DNA of 64,000 bases from Euborellia annulipes (GCA_023213315.1 JAKCPI010028289.1:1-64000), one strand, 5' to 3'. Counted from the first letter of the stretch, positions 34,227 to 45,062 are shown. A program made the numbers and translations. Notes: generated from the letters alone by a model not told the origin.

Positions 34227-34967
34227 CTTGTCAAATTGAACGAATGTGTTGAAAATAAACACAATGTGTAGAGAAACTCAAGAAATTTTATTGCTAAAAG
34301 AAAAAAATCAAGTTTGAAATATAATCTCATTTAAAAGACGACCTTCTAAGTTGCAAAGGACTCTTCCAGTGACTTGGAATAATTGGGCACTACTTTTTTG
34401 AAAATGAGAGAAAGCAGGCAGTGACGTTTAACTCCGCCAGGTACCTCGCTACATTTCAAGAACTTTTAATCCCTCGGCTTGAAGAATCTGAAATTGACAG
34501 CATCTGGTTTCAACAGAACGGAGCTACAGTTCCCACGGAAAGGATTTCTATGGACTTTATGAGTTTGACATGTCATTTCCCAAAATGGTGATGTTTCTTG
34601 GCCTTCACGCTCCTCAGAACTCACCCCCTGTGACATTTTTCTTCGGAGTTACCTGAAGTCTAAAGTGGTATGTCGATAAACTAAAAACCATCCAAGAATT
34701 AAAGAAATTTATCTGAAGTGAAATCAGAGCTATTCCAGACGATATGGTGCAGAGTCGGTACAATCTTTAACGACCTCCCTGGGAGAGAAGAGTGCATTGC
34801 ACTGCATTGATTTGAATTGCATTGCAATTGCGAGGGTCGCCATTTAAATGAAATTCTTTTTCATATTTGTTGTTTTCGATTTTTTCTTTGTACTAATAAA
34901 ATGTCCTTAGCTTCTCTACACAGTGTATTTATTTTCCTGTACGAAGTTTGACAATTTGACAAAGTCT
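34227..34967 (+). mobile_element. Internally deleted mariner-superfamily element
   Basis: Terminal inverted repeats of about 65 bases: the left end reads TTGTCAAATTGAACG, AATGTGTAGAGAAAC; the right end, inverted, reads TTTGTCAAATTGTCAAAC, CACTGTGTAGAGAAGC. Length about 740 bp against roughly 1.3 kb for complete relatives, so the first half of the transposase has been lost. The coding relic is listed separately. Confidence 0.8.
34384..34830 (+). pseudogene. Mariner-superfamily transposase remnant
   Basis: The plus strand reads HYFFENERKQAVTFNS, RYLATFQELLIPRLEE, WFQQNGATVPTERISM in one frame. After frameshifts it continues with recognisable blocks equivalent to the SPDLTPCDFFLWGYLKSK region and a TIQELK helix. 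WFQQNGA occupies the place of the second catalytic-aspartate motif usually written WFQQDGA, so the catalytic Asp is replaced by Asn. The N-terminal DNA-binding half is absent. Clearly non-functional. Confidence 0.85.
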
Positions 34968-35103
34968 TTAATATTTCTGTTGGGAGAATTGAAAAATTGG
35001 TTTTCGCAAAATGGCCTGTCTATGAACTAAATAAGTTTTCAAGGTAATTAAAAAAAAGAAAACTTGATATTTAAGGAACCCATGACATTTCAATATAATT
35101 CTT

Positions 35104-35177
35104 TTTTACTTTATTTTACCCTATATATGAAATATATATAGAGAGAAAGTATTGCGATCATGTCAAAAATTCGAAAT
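35104..35177 (+). repeat. Family X terminal fragment
   Basis: TTTTACTTTATTTTACCC, GAAATATATATAGAGAGAAA and GTATTGCGATCATGTCAAA match the 5' end of family X. A weak match to its GGTTTTCGCAA block lies just upstream at about 35003. Confidence 0.6.
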
Positions 35178-35380
35178 TTCTTAAACTTATCTCTAAGGAA
35201 TAAAATTAAAATTTATAAAACAATTATTTTTTTTTTTAGATTGCCTTTGAAATAGGCTTCAAAAACTCATTTTTTTTGTATTTCCCTATCGATGAAATTT
35301 GTTTTTGTAAAGAGCAAAAAAAGATCGAAGAGTTAAAAAAAACCCCCCAATAAAATTAGTAATAAAATCAGTCGTTTGTA

Positions 35381-35419
35381 ACTCCCGAAGATGGGATAAT
35401 ATCCCGAAATATATCGAGT
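35381..35419 (+). ncRNA. Hammerhead-like motif, isolated copy
   Basis: ACTC, CCGAAGA, extra T, hairpin GGGAT/ATCCC, GAAA, ATAT, C, GAGT. Stem I ACTC/GAGT and stem II pair perfectly. The conserved CTGANGA is CCGAAGA here (T to C at a core position), which should inactivate a hammerhead. No mirror arm was found. Confidence 0.35.
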
Positions 35420-36542
35420 ATTATATATATTCTTTGTTTTTACTCACATAACCCAGTGAAACCCCACATATAAACACAACCTCAGTTTAAAATGTTTCAC
35501 CTAAAACCTACACCGCAATCTCTAAACTTAATAATAAAATTAGATAATAGCATTAACCATTTTCCAAATCAAAATGTTATAAGATCTATCACAATTTATA
35601 AATATTTTTAAATTCTATAACTGAAAATAAGATTTAGTTGCGAATTTATTTTAAATTTAGCTTTTCGTTCTCAAGCTAGTTTGTAGGACGGAATCAGAGG
35701 AATTCAAAATGTAAAAATAACATTAAAATCCATTCAGAAAAACAATAAATAATTTTTAAACTTCGAAACAGAAATCATTGACATTGAGTTGTTGGCTTGT
35801 TCTTGAGATTTAATTTAAATTTTTCCTATTATTTATTACTAAAAAAGAGTAATTATATTTTTTTGCTGAATCTTATTCATATAATTAAACATAGATTTAG
35901 AGCAAATGAGTCTCTTAGTCTTGACCATTTTATAAACTTCAAGGTTTAAAAAATTGCTTTCACTGAACTAAATAAATAAAAATAAATTCTTCCTAATATT
36001 TAATTTTAATTAATTATTAAGTAAATAATTGTCCTAAACTATAAACAGATATTAAAAGGCTGAACTGGGTCTATTATTAGGACTAGCAAATTATATATGA
36101 TTAATTATTCATTCAAATCAAAAATTAATATGAGTGATCTTATTAATATTCAAGGTAAAAAGATATTTCAAAAATACGGAGCTTTTTTATATGGACCTAA
36201 TATATTTAATTTACCTTGAATTGTTCAAGCGAGAGAGAGAGAGAGTTAAAAAGTAATTTTTGATATCGCATACTCCCAATTAATATTTACACTTTTATAA
36301 ATTAATAATTACTCGAGTATGTTTGAGTTACATTTATAAAAGAGGGGGTTAATTTTTTGGGGGGGGGGTAGTAATAGCTTGCTTGCATTGTCGAGTTAAT
36401 CGGTTCTTCTGATTAGCCGGACTAATCAAGTATAGGTAACAATTGATACATACAATAATTGTTTCCAAACAAAATTTCTTTCTAATTTTGAAACAAATAA
36501 AGCTTAAGCACACAACTTTCTCTATCCTTCAGTAATTGAAAG

Positions 36543-36891
36543 AGGGGTGTTCGATTATGGAAAAAAATCGATTATCGATTATGAAAAATAATCGATTATT
36601 CCGATTAATCGATTATTGGATCCGGAATTTAGTCAATTATCCAATTTTTCCCTCATGCGGAAATCATTTGACTTTTATTAGTATACGAGTACTTGTCTCA
36701 TTCCAACTTTTCAAACTGATTTTTGGCCGAAAAATAATCGATTATTTACCCAATAATCGATTATGAAAAATAATCTATTAATCAATTATTTTTTTATTAA
36801 TCGACCAATCGATTATTTTTTTTAAATAATCGATTATTTTTTAAGAAAATAATATAGTATGCTTAAACAATCGATTATTTTCACAGTCCTA
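36543..36891. mobile_element. hAT-type MITE made of ATCGATTA repeats, exact target duplication
   Basis: Left end AGGGGTGTTCGATTAT and right end, inverted, TAGGACTGTGAAAATAATCG, with ATTGAAAG on both sides (36535-36542, 36892-36899). The arms hold about a dozen copies of TAATCGATTA in palindromic form. The centre (about 36620-36720) is unrelated single-copy-like sequence. The open frame at 36536-36766 is a translation of the repeats. Confidence 0.85.
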
Positions 36892-36999
36892 ATTGAAAGT
36901 TGTGTTGTGTGCTTGTCACACCACATTTTTTGTGTCGGCATATATTTAATTTCCTCTGATATATTAGAAACTAAGATGTAAAACTTTAATTTTAGAGCC

Positions 37000-37279
37000 C
37001 AGCGTTTTCCAAACTTTTTTGACCGCGGCTCGGTACGAGGTTTTAAAAATTTTCGAGATCCACTTCAAGATAAAAAAATAAAAACAATTATTTACAAAAC
37101 AAATTTTATTTTTTTAATAAAAATCAATGTTTTAAGTTATATGAAAGGGTACAAATACACACTTTGCCACTAAAGTGTCTAACTGATGTAAAAAAAAATT
37201 TTTTTTGTCTTTTTACAATTTTTTAAAAATTTTTCTACGACCCGGTGCTTGGTCGGGACTCACACTTTGGATAACGCTG
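37000..37279. mobile_element. hAT-type MITE, CAGCGTTTTCCAAAC ends, exact target duplication
   Basis: Left CAGCGTTTTCCAAACTTTTT and right, inverted, CAGCGTTATCCAAAGTGTG. TTAGAGCC flanks exactly at 36992-36999 and 37280-37287. Subterminal GACCGCGGCTCGG and CGACCCGGTGCTTGGTCGGG are typical of animal hAT MITEs. 280 bp, non-coding. Confidence 0.92.
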
Positions 37280-37410
37280 TTAGAGCCTATTAATTAATTA
37301 GATTAAATATTTTATGTTTATATTTTGTTACCATCGCAACAATTTCTCTTATAAGATTTAAACTTTCGACCGTTGGTTCTCTTTGATACATTTTGTAAAT
37401 TAAAATTAAA

Positions 37411-37560
37411 TATACAAATTAAACACTAGGTTAATTGTTTCAAAGGTTTTATTAATTAAAAAATTAACACTTGATACGTATTTCGACAATTCCTGTCATC
37501 ATCAGAAGTGATTACATTCTAATACATGAAAGTATATACAGCATATAATATTTATCAGTG

Positions 37561-37611
<51 letters not shown>

Positions 37612-37747
37612 GCTGTATCTACTTTCATGTATTAGAATGTAATCACTTCTGATGATGACAAAGAATTGTCAAAATACGTATCAAGTGTTAATTTTTTAAT
37701 TAATAAAACCTTTGAAACAAATAGCCTAGTGTTTAATTTGTATGTTT
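37411..37747. repeat. Fold-back repeat B with AT loop and hammerhead-like motifs
   Basis: Arms of about 140 bases are near-perfect inverses around an (AT)n loop at about 37561-37606. Outer ends share CAAATTAAACAC; inner parts share TACATTCTAATACATGAAAG. Both arms carry a hammerhead-like motif read from the loop outward. The left-arm copy (minus strand) has an intact core; the right-arm copy has GAAA changed to AAAA. A one-arm copy at 47892-47973 stops at the predicted cleavage position. Confidence 0.9.
37468..37510 (-). ncRNA. Best hammerhead-ribozyme-like motif in the window
   Basis: Minus strand: CACTT, CTGATGA, T, GACA-GGAAT-TGTC, GAAA, TACGTAT, C, AAGTG. Stem I (CACTT/AAGTG) is 5 perfect pairs, stem II 4 pairs. 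The four bases after GAA and before the final C form the self-complementary ATAC/GTAT stem III, and cleavage would follow ATC. The core CTGANGA and GAAA is intact. It departs from the textbook fold by one extra T between CTGATGA and stem II, and stem III has no loop, so a dimer might be needed. Hammerheads with minimal stem III are known from Penelope-like elements. Activity is inferred only. Confidence 0.45.
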
Positions 37748-37751
37748 ACTT

Positions 37752-37920
37752 TTAATTTCTCTTATCTTTCCTATGAAGTACAAGAATAAAGTGTGCTTCA
37801 AACCATGTTAGGGACAAAATGAAAATATACATTTTAAAAAGCATCTAAAAAATAATTGATTTTTAAATTTTAATAAAAATTGTTAGAGTCGATTTTGAGA
37901 AATTAACTGAAAAAGTTTGA
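37752..37920 (-). repeat. Family X inner fragment
   Basis: TTTCCTATGAAGTACAAGAA, AAAATATACATTTTAAAAAG and AACTGAAAAAGT are the inverse of inner family X. The rest of the family, inverse, is found at 38386-38625 after an insertion-like gap containing a repeat D fragment. Confidence 0.6.
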
Positions 37921-38009
37921 TATTTGGATAAACGAGGACTCAGAGGGGGACATGTGTTCATTGCGATCTCATCTTTCATAACATTTTGGATGGAAATATG
38001 TGACAATTT

Positions 38010-38100
38010 GAATAACAATCGTTGTTTGTACTGAGGATGGAAATCTTTACAAATACTGGTAAATAGACGGATAATACGCAAAGCATCTTTCTCTGGCCGA
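38010..38100 (+). repeat. Repeat D fragment
   Basis: TACTGAGGATGGAAATC, GACGGATAATACGCAAAG and CTGGCCGA resemble the right arm of the fold-backs at 31456 and 49911. GAAA and stem III are lost. It interrupts family X. Confidence 0.45.
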
Positions 38101-38385
38101 AAGTTTTTATAGAAATTAATCTTTATAAAAAATATGTTAGGAATTGTGAATTTATACTATTACTAAGAAAATTCTATTGATATAAATAAAAAGAAGTAAA
38201 AATGGAAAAAAATTTACTTTATTATTTAGACCAGGCTCTGGAGGTAGTTGAGTATGCAAAATGTGAGGATCGAATTCTGTCAATGGATTTTAGCTGAGAA
38301 TAGCTCTAAGAATAAGGATCCGGATCTTGCCAGTCCAATTTTTAAAATTAAAAAATAATTAATTTAAGTAATATAATTTAATTTA

Positions 38386-38625
38386 TGAATTTTAATCAAA
38401 ACCATTACAGCGAATTTTGAGAAAATAAAATAAAATTGAAAAAGTACATCAGTAAAGTACTAGTTCCTTTTGGCCGATTTTGTTCAAAATATTTGTGTTA
38501 TGTGCCAGAGTGGTACTGAACTTAAATATAAAATTTCAACCTTCTAACTCTTTTTGTTTATGAGATATTTTGTTCATAGACACACAGACAGATACAGACA
38601 TACCATTTTTTGGACTATTATACGT
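38386..38625 (-). repeat. Family X fragment
   Basis: ATGAATTTTAATCAAAACC, GTACATCAGTAAAGTACTAG, TTTTGGCCGATTTTGTTC and CAGACAGATACAGACATACC in family X order, inverse. Confidence 0.65.
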
Positions 38626-39284
38626 AGAGTTATCTTCTATCATTTAGCATCCCCTCCCCCCCGGCTGTGATAGAATCATTTTTCGAAATCCTACCATTAA
38701 AAGCTGGATTCGATAGCTTTCGGTTTTCATAACAATATTCTGAAAATGGTAAAGGAATTCATTTATGTAATCGTAACTCTGGAATTACTAGAAGATGTCG
38801 ATAATGTTTTAAAAATTCCTCTTTTAGCCATTTCAACTTTTTCTTGGGGGGGGGGGGGGAGAGGCAAACTTTTTTTTCTTAAAATTTACTTACAAATAGG
38901 TATCTAAAATTTGCTCAAAAGATATTTAATTAAATTAATTTATTAGTCTTTTACAATTTAAATACTCATAGATATATATATTTTATTTGAATAATATAAA
39001 ATTTAAGAAAGATCGGAGCCCTTGGAGGGGGGGAGGCCCCCCACCTGACCCTCCACCAAAAGACGCCTCTGCTTTTAGCTACAACTATTCTAAATAAAAA
39101 TTCAAAATGGACGTTGAAACTAGCGAGATTTCCCATCATCCTGGGCCCGCGCCCTCTGCCTCCCCCTCAATCCTAAGTACTGTAATATGTTTTTTCATAA
39201 AATATATGTAAAAAAAATGCAAAGCCTTAAAAGTAGCCAGGTTTGAAGAAATCGCTTTTCATTTGCTTAACATAATGGTCTTCA

Positions 39285-39341
39285 TCCTTTATTCTTATAA
39301 TTAAGGATCCGCATGACTGAGATAATCGAGTTTCTACTGTA
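39285..39341 (-). repeat. Pogo/Tigger-like terminus fragment
   Basis: On the minus strand TACAGTAGAAACTCGATTA, TCTCAGTCATGCGGATCC resembles a pogo-type end. No partner end was seen. Confidence 0.4.
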
Positions 39342-40029
39342 TTATTTTACTATTAAGTATACTTTACTATAAACAATACTTTGTTTTCAAATAGAATATA
39401 TTAATTGGCCACAATAAAACATTACATCCACAAGTACCAATGACATCGAGTGCATCCTAAGTACAATATAATAAAAAAAAGGAATTTCTTGTTCTTGTCT
39501 TCAAGCCAGGGTCAATTTCTTGCACATTAAAATTTGGAAGATATCAACAAACGATAATTATCCATATATTTATAATAAAAATATAGAATAAATAATATGT
39601 TAATTATCGTTGATAGCGAAAGATAAGAAAAACATTTTATAATATTACTTAGTAAAAATTACACTTACTTGAGAATTACGAAAATATAAAAATTTTTATA
39701 TATTTATTAATTGATAGATATATGATACCAAAGATGTAAGAAGATAAATTTTCTTCTTGTGTGGAAAATCTTTTTGATCAACATGACCCCCCGTCCTTGA
39801 TGCTGTAAAATAAATTTAGCTAGCTATATACAGTATTTTTAATAAAAATAATACATAATAATTAGGCCCTAATTAAAAACTTTGTTTCTTTTTATTTTAA
39901 AAGTCTTTTGAATATAATCTTTAATTATAATATACTAGCCGCAATGCTTGCCTTCGTAGAGCTGTCCTTGGTCCCCTGAACTCCACAAAAGATGCAGCAA
40001 CTAAAATAATTCATATATCTAACAAAGCT

Positions 40030-40172
40030 GTGAGTGTTATTTATTGGCGAGGCTAAACATCCCATGGTCCCCGGGAATCGAACCCAGGATCTCCAGCCTT
40101 TCCAGGGCATAGGCGTGCTGTCTCTTGCACCAGGCAGGTCTCTTGCCTCGACCTACACCAATAAAACTCACT
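40030..40172 (-). mobile_element. tRNA-like element S2 with inverted termini
   Basis: Minus strand: GCCTGGTGCAAGAGACAGC, GGCTGGAGATCCTGGGTTCG, ATTCCCGGGGACCATGGG. GGTTCGATTCC is a B-box-like block. The outer ends TGAGTGTTATTTATTGG and, inverted, TGAGTTTTATTGG are inverted repeats, a feature shared with the palindromic element at 21771. Related copies: 51485 and 27700 (both minus). Confidence 0.65.
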
Positions 40173-40559
40173 TCCCTTTATATGCAGTTACTCGTGCAAG
40201 TCACTAACAAAGTGAAAAACTTTAAAGGAAAAAATCTATCAATTGTCCGCCGCTTAACTCAAATAATTTATTTTTAGTTAATGAAAAAATGTCCGTTGAG
40301 GTCCGAAATTAACCCTAAAGGTATTTATTTTCTTAATATTTAAGCCAAAAAACCAATTAAAAATTAAAAATTATTTAAGTATCAAAATTTACCCGAAAAT
40401 AATTGTTTGGGACCCTAAATTAAAAAAACATCAAGGCCCGTCACGAGATATTAGTCCATAAATTTGTTCAGCAAAAAAATCAAAATGATCTAGGTTAAGA
40501 ATTATTTAAAAATCAAAATTTACCAAAAAACTTATGGTTCAAAAATTAATAATTTTTGA

Positions 40560-40985
40560 AATACAACAATTAAAGACTTAGGATTAATGACAATTTAGCT
40601 AATGCTTCTCTGTCATTTATTTCGAGTATTTAATTTTTTATTTCAAAAATTATTATTATTATTTTTTTCATTAACAAAAACAATTTACGTAATGTTTCTC
40701 TATCATTTATTTTGAGTTTTTTATTTTTTTATTTCAATAATAATTATTATTATTTTAATAATTAACCAAAAGAATTCCTCTGAAGCTTTCTTGTCATTAA
40801 TCCTAAGTCTTTAATTGTTGTATTTCAAAAATTATTATTATTATTTCATTCATTAATCAAAACAATTCAGCTGAATCTTCTGTCATTTATTTTGAGATTA
40901 TTATTTTTGTACTTCAATAATAATAATTATTATTTTATTAATTAACCAAAATAATTTACGTGAAGCTTCTCTGTCATTTATCTAC
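40560..40985. repeat. Minisatellite, about 90-bp unit, five copies
   Basis: Landmark CAATTTAGCTAATGCTTCTC recurs in variant form at about 40591, 40681, 40772, 40863 and 40953. Each unit ends with TGTCATTTATTTTGAG-like sequence and an ATTATTATT block. Units differ by 10-20 percent. Confidence 0.8.
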
Positions 40986-41156
40986 TACTATCCCACTTAT
41001 TTTCTATTCTTCTGAAGAGCTCTCCTGATTGGTCATTTTTATTAATTAATTACTAATTAACTACTTAATCAAAAAATTTCAAACATGGATTTTTGGGCTC
41101 AGAATATTTTTCTCTTTCGGTCCCAGGGGGACCCTGGGACACCCTGTATAAGGTAC

Positions 41157-41220
41157 AAATAAATTTCGTCCGAAACGTCTCCTTCGGCATTTGGCATCCA
41201 AAGGCTTTGTTTACTTGCTC
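41157..41220 (+). repeat. One-arm copy of repeat A
   Basis: CGTCCGAAACGTCTCCTTCG, GCATTTGGCATCCAAAGGC and TTACTTGCTC match the right arm of 4438-4687. The CTGANGA half of the hammerhead-like motif is missing. Confidence 0.65.
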
Positions 41221-41299
41221 TTCCTAATTTATTTAGAAAATTTAACAAACCATTTACTTTATACTACTACTTGATACTACCATAACCATATTTGTTAAT

Positions 41300-41455
41300 T
41301 TTTATATGTATAAAAACAAATAAAATTTGTAAGTATTAATTTTAAAAATTTTATATTAAAATAAAAATTAATTTCCAAGAAAAATATTTTTTTCAAAACT
41401 CGGGGTGAGGGATACTTACCCTCTTTATCCCCTCTTGTATCCACCCTTGGTACAG
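41300..41455 (+). mobile_element. Right half of a 10035-type hAT MITE
   Basis: TAAGTATTAATTTTAAAAAT, a G-rich GAGGGATACTTACCCTC and TTGTATCCACCCTTGG match the right half of 10035-10313. The left end is missing. Confidence 0.55.
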
Positions 41456-41913
41456 GACCCTTGATAATATGTTCTCGTTTAAGAGAGTTGAAATGCCCAC
41501 CTTCGACGGCCGGCGCGGCTAGTGCATTATATATTCTATATAAATATTAGAGAAAGTAAAATTTTATAAACATTATTATATATTCCTGTATATATAAGCT
41601 TACTAAAACTATAGATATTAATAATATTGATTTAATTTTCTATTCACAGTTCAATAATTTTATAATATTCATAAAAAGAATATAAAAATTATCCTTTTCC
41701 TATTACATTAATTTTTTAGTCACGAACAAGGAATTTATTTCAAAGGCCTTGGATCGTGACACGGGTCGTCTATCGAAAATTCCAATGTTTATTTTTGTCT
41801 CTTTTTTGGGTGGGGGGAGGGGAGAGAAGGGGGGGCCGAAATTAATTTCAATATCATTATTTTTTTTTTACCTATAAACGACCGAATTATTAGCCTTTCT
41901 AGTTTATTATAAT

Positions 41914-42730
41914 TAGGGCTCGGATTTCGCCCTATTTGCCTTTTTTTTAATTTATGGCTTAAAATTTAGGCCAATATGATATGTATACGTTTCATGAAAT
42001 TCTGAATAAAATAAGAGGCATTTGTTAGTGCCTATAATACCTATTTTAGACGATTTTGGGCTTTAGTGCTTATTTCATCTATAAATGCCTTTGTTAGTGC
42101 CTATTTTAAGTTCAAATAGCCAATTTGGGCTTTTTTTTTGAAATTACATAATAAATTCATTCATGGGCGTAGCCAGACATATTGTAAGTGGGGGGCCAAC
42201 CCCTCGTTAGGGCGAGAGGGGGGTTTGCAATTAATATTTACATTGATTATTAATTATTTATTTAAATAAAAATAATTAAATTAATGTAGTGGATTGGGGC
42301 GTTAAAAAAATTCCCAATGGGAAAAATATATATTTGTTTTTTTAATTTTTAGGACAAGCCAGGGGGGGCGATGGCCCCCCCCCTGCCTCCCCCTGGCTAC
42401 GCCCATGAATTCATTTTATATCACAAATCCGGAGAAAAATTACAAAAACAAATCGAACGAGATTCAAATACTAAAAAAAAAAAAAAAAAAAAGGTCGAAC
42501 GAAAAACGGTGCCTCTCTGGGCAAAGGAGGTAATTGTTTTATCTTTGTTTCCGAAAATAAGACATCAATTTTTTAAATTTTTTATATTATTTCTTAAATA
42601 ATGTCTTTTAAGTGCCTTTTTGTGCCTATTTTTAAAATAAATACCTTTTTAAGCGCCTATTTTAATAATTTTTAGTGCTTAGTTGCCTGCCTATTTTAAA
42701 GATTTTTAGTGCCTATAAATCCGAGCCCTA
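41914..42730. mobile_element. hAT-type element, TAGGGCTCGGATTT ends, hosting a nested MITE
   Basis: Left TAGGGCTCGGATTTCG and right, inverted, TAGGGCTCGGATTTATAGG. Flanks ATTATAAT and ATTATTAT match at 7 of 8. Interior repeats TGCCTATTTTA and TTAGTGCC in both halves. The 246-bp MITE at 42162-42407 is inserted in the middle; without it the element is about 563 bp. The inner block ATCACAAATCCGGAGAAAAA also occurs at about 28800. Confidence 0.8.
42162..42407. mobile_element. Nested hAT MITE, exact 8-bp target duplication
   Basis: Left CATGGGCGTAGCCAGACA, right inverted CATGGGCGTAGCCAGGGGG. AATTCATT flanks exactly at 42154-42161 and 42408-42415. It lies inside 41914-42730, so it inserted later. 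The subterminal parts carry G and C runs. Confidence 0.92.
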
Positions 42731-43439
42731 ATTATTATATATTATATATAATAAGAATCAAAAAGATGTATAAAAATTAGCTATAGACCCTATATAAATA
42801 TTTTTCGCTCATTAGGCGTCTTTTTTATTTATTTTTAGAAAAAAAAATTTTAAACTCATTTATTTTTTATATGAAGTGATAAGCGCATTAGAATTCATCA
42901 TATAACTATCAAATAAAAAATTCTTAAAAAATAATCCACACAGTAATATAATTAATTTTGAAATTTTTAGTTTTTCATTTATTCTTGATAATATAATATT
43001 TGTTCAACAAATGCTTTTAAAAATTATATAATTTATTCATTAAATAACTTATTGTCCCACTTCTTAATATATAAAAAATTACCGAAATTGTTCCCTCCCT
43101 CACCTTAATAAGCATGCCTATTTATCGTATTTTGATAAACAAATAGTTCAGATATGACTCAGCCAATTAAAAAATTTAATCAAAATTTTTGATCTTTTTT
43201 TTAATAAAATACATCGGAGGTCATTTACTTTAAAAAATTTAGTTCACATAGGTATATCTTATGGTAATTATGATAAGTAAATATCTATTTTCTAGTAAAT
43301 ATTTATTTATCACTTTATTATTCTAACGATTTTAAAATATTAATTTTTAATTAGCACTAGCACGCCAGGACTTTCAGATCCCCTAGAACGCCCGTAAGAC
43401 GGGTTTCATTTTTCAAGCTACAAACCTTTCTGTTTGCAT

Positions 43440-43495
43440 TTTTAATAATTAGAGATGTGGTCTAAATAGCATTAGATGCTAAAAAAAAGACTATA
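43440..43495 (+). repeat. SINE S1 3' fragment
   Basis: AGAGATGTGGTCTAAATAGC and TTAGATGCTAAAAAAAAGAC match the 3' part of S1. Confidence 0.45.
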
Positions 43496-43661
43496 AAAAC
43501 AAATTTGAAAAAAAAAAAATTCTTTTTGATTGATACATGTATTTAATACTTTCCCACAAATTTTATCCATATATCTATTTTTTTTTTTTTTATAATTTGG
43601 CAATGTTTTCTGTTTGTGCTTTGATTTAGATTTGAGGCACCTGCCTAATCTGATTCTTGAG

Positions 43662-44141
43662 CATAGGCGCCCGAACTGGGGGGGGGGGCAAGGGTATAGC
43701 CCCCTTGGCATCCTATAGGAGGGGGCAGAGAGGGGCAATATGTTTTCTTTTATTTCATTTATTTTTAAAAATGATACATTTTTACTTTTTAAAAATAAAA
43801 AATTAAAAGAGTAAGAAATTCATTTTTTTCCAAAATATTTTATATAGACCCTATTGTATTTCTAATTTCTAAAAACATTTTATATTGAATTAAAAGAAGA
43901 ATATTAAAAATATTTGTTTCCTTCAAATAGTATAAAACAAATCGACTATATAGCCTAAAGAAATTTTTGATAAAATCACTAGCAAATTTTTAATTTTATT
44001 TTATTAAAATTTTGATTTTATTTAAAATTTTTAAAGCTTTATAGTAGATTTGTTTTATACTATTTGAGCATATTAAATTATTTTAATTTTCTAAAAAAAT
44101 TTTTTCCCCCCCCCTGATTCAAATTCGTTCCGGCGCCCCTG
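43662..44141. mobile_element. hAT-type MITE, exact 8-bp target duplication
   Basis: Left CATAGGCGCCCGAACTGGG and right, inverted, CAGGGGCGCCGGAACGAATT. TTCTTGAG flanks exactly at 43654-43661 and 44142-44149. The interior has an inverted pair, TCAAATAGTATAAAACAAAT and ATTTGTTTTATACTATTTGA, that forms a long hairpin. The minus-strand frame at 43472-43738 crosses the left end and is chance. Confidence 0.9.
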
Positions 44142-44654
44142 TTCTTGAGGACCTTTTTTTGAATAATATTCAGAACTTCAGCTAATCTCTGAATTAATTT
44201 TTTTCGCGAAATATATATTTCAAATTATTACATTTTTTTTTATATAAATTATGCAAGCATTGAAAGCTGCCAAGTCCAAACTGTTGAAAAATGTTTGCTT
44301 AGAGGTTCACAATTCTCAATGAACCAATTCTTCTGGGATAAGAGCAAATTTATCTGTTTTGAGCCGAGCGGTTCGGATGGATTTCTCATCACCATTATTT
44401 AACAAAATTGTTTTCGAGACATTGTTTTTTTTTTTTATAAATTCTTCTAATCCCCATGATTTAGACCAGAGTGGATGTAAATCTAAATCTTTTTAGCTCC
44501 ACTTACAACTCTGACATAAAATTGAAATAAAAGCTTCTAATTCTTATAATGATAATGTTCAACGAGCAGGTTTATTTTGATTATTTTCTAATACCCTCTA
44601 TCTAAGGAGCGGATAGAAAATTATAAGTCCTTAAATGAAAAAAGAATAATAATA

Positions 44655-45062
44655 GAGAGTAATTAGTCTTTTTTGGCGACCACATTCGACACAGAAATCT
44701 TCAAAAATAGTGCAGTTCCCGTGAAGCCATGTTGCACGACGCAACTAATCGCATTTCTTGGAAGTTGAAAAGTAGTTTTCTTCGCACTTATCCAACAGTT
44801 TGTCGCCTTCTAGACAAGGCTTACTAGACTCACGATTCGATTTGGATGTGAGAAGTAGTGCACCTTTCCCTGCCTTTTTAACCTGTCTCTTTCTTGGAAC
44901 AGGAGAAATTTCTTAGAGAATTTTAGTTGGAGTTTCCAGTTGAGGTTGTGAGTCACTATGGCTAGTAGATGGTTGTGGATCAGGTGGATGTTGAGTAGGG
45001 AAGGATGAAGTAGGCTTTAGTTTTAACGGCGCCTTCGGGGCAAGGGCTTCTGCAAGAGGGTT
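44655..45062 (-). pseudogene. Pogo/Tigger-like transposase C-terminal remnant
   Basis: One minus-strand frame of 136 codons with two in-frame stops. It reads a Pro/Ser-rich linker (LKPTSSFPTQHPPDPQPSTS), ETPTKIL, stop, EISPVPRKRQVKKAGKGALL, LTSKSNRESS, then a Cys/His block with CEENYFSTSKKCD, stop, TWLHGNCT and FCVECG. Pogo-group transposases often end with a linker of the form IxPxPKxxPRK, a basic stretch, ILTxTP, and a CxxC-WxHxxC-CxxC zinc-binding tail. The order matches here, and the second stop sits where Trp would be expected. DDE domain and DNA-binding region are not present. Relic only. Confidence 0.55.

Noticed and set aside
37561..37606. Replication origin or terminator at the (AT)n loop
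   Set aside because: The AT run is the loop of a fold-back repeat; nothing else supports a functional role.
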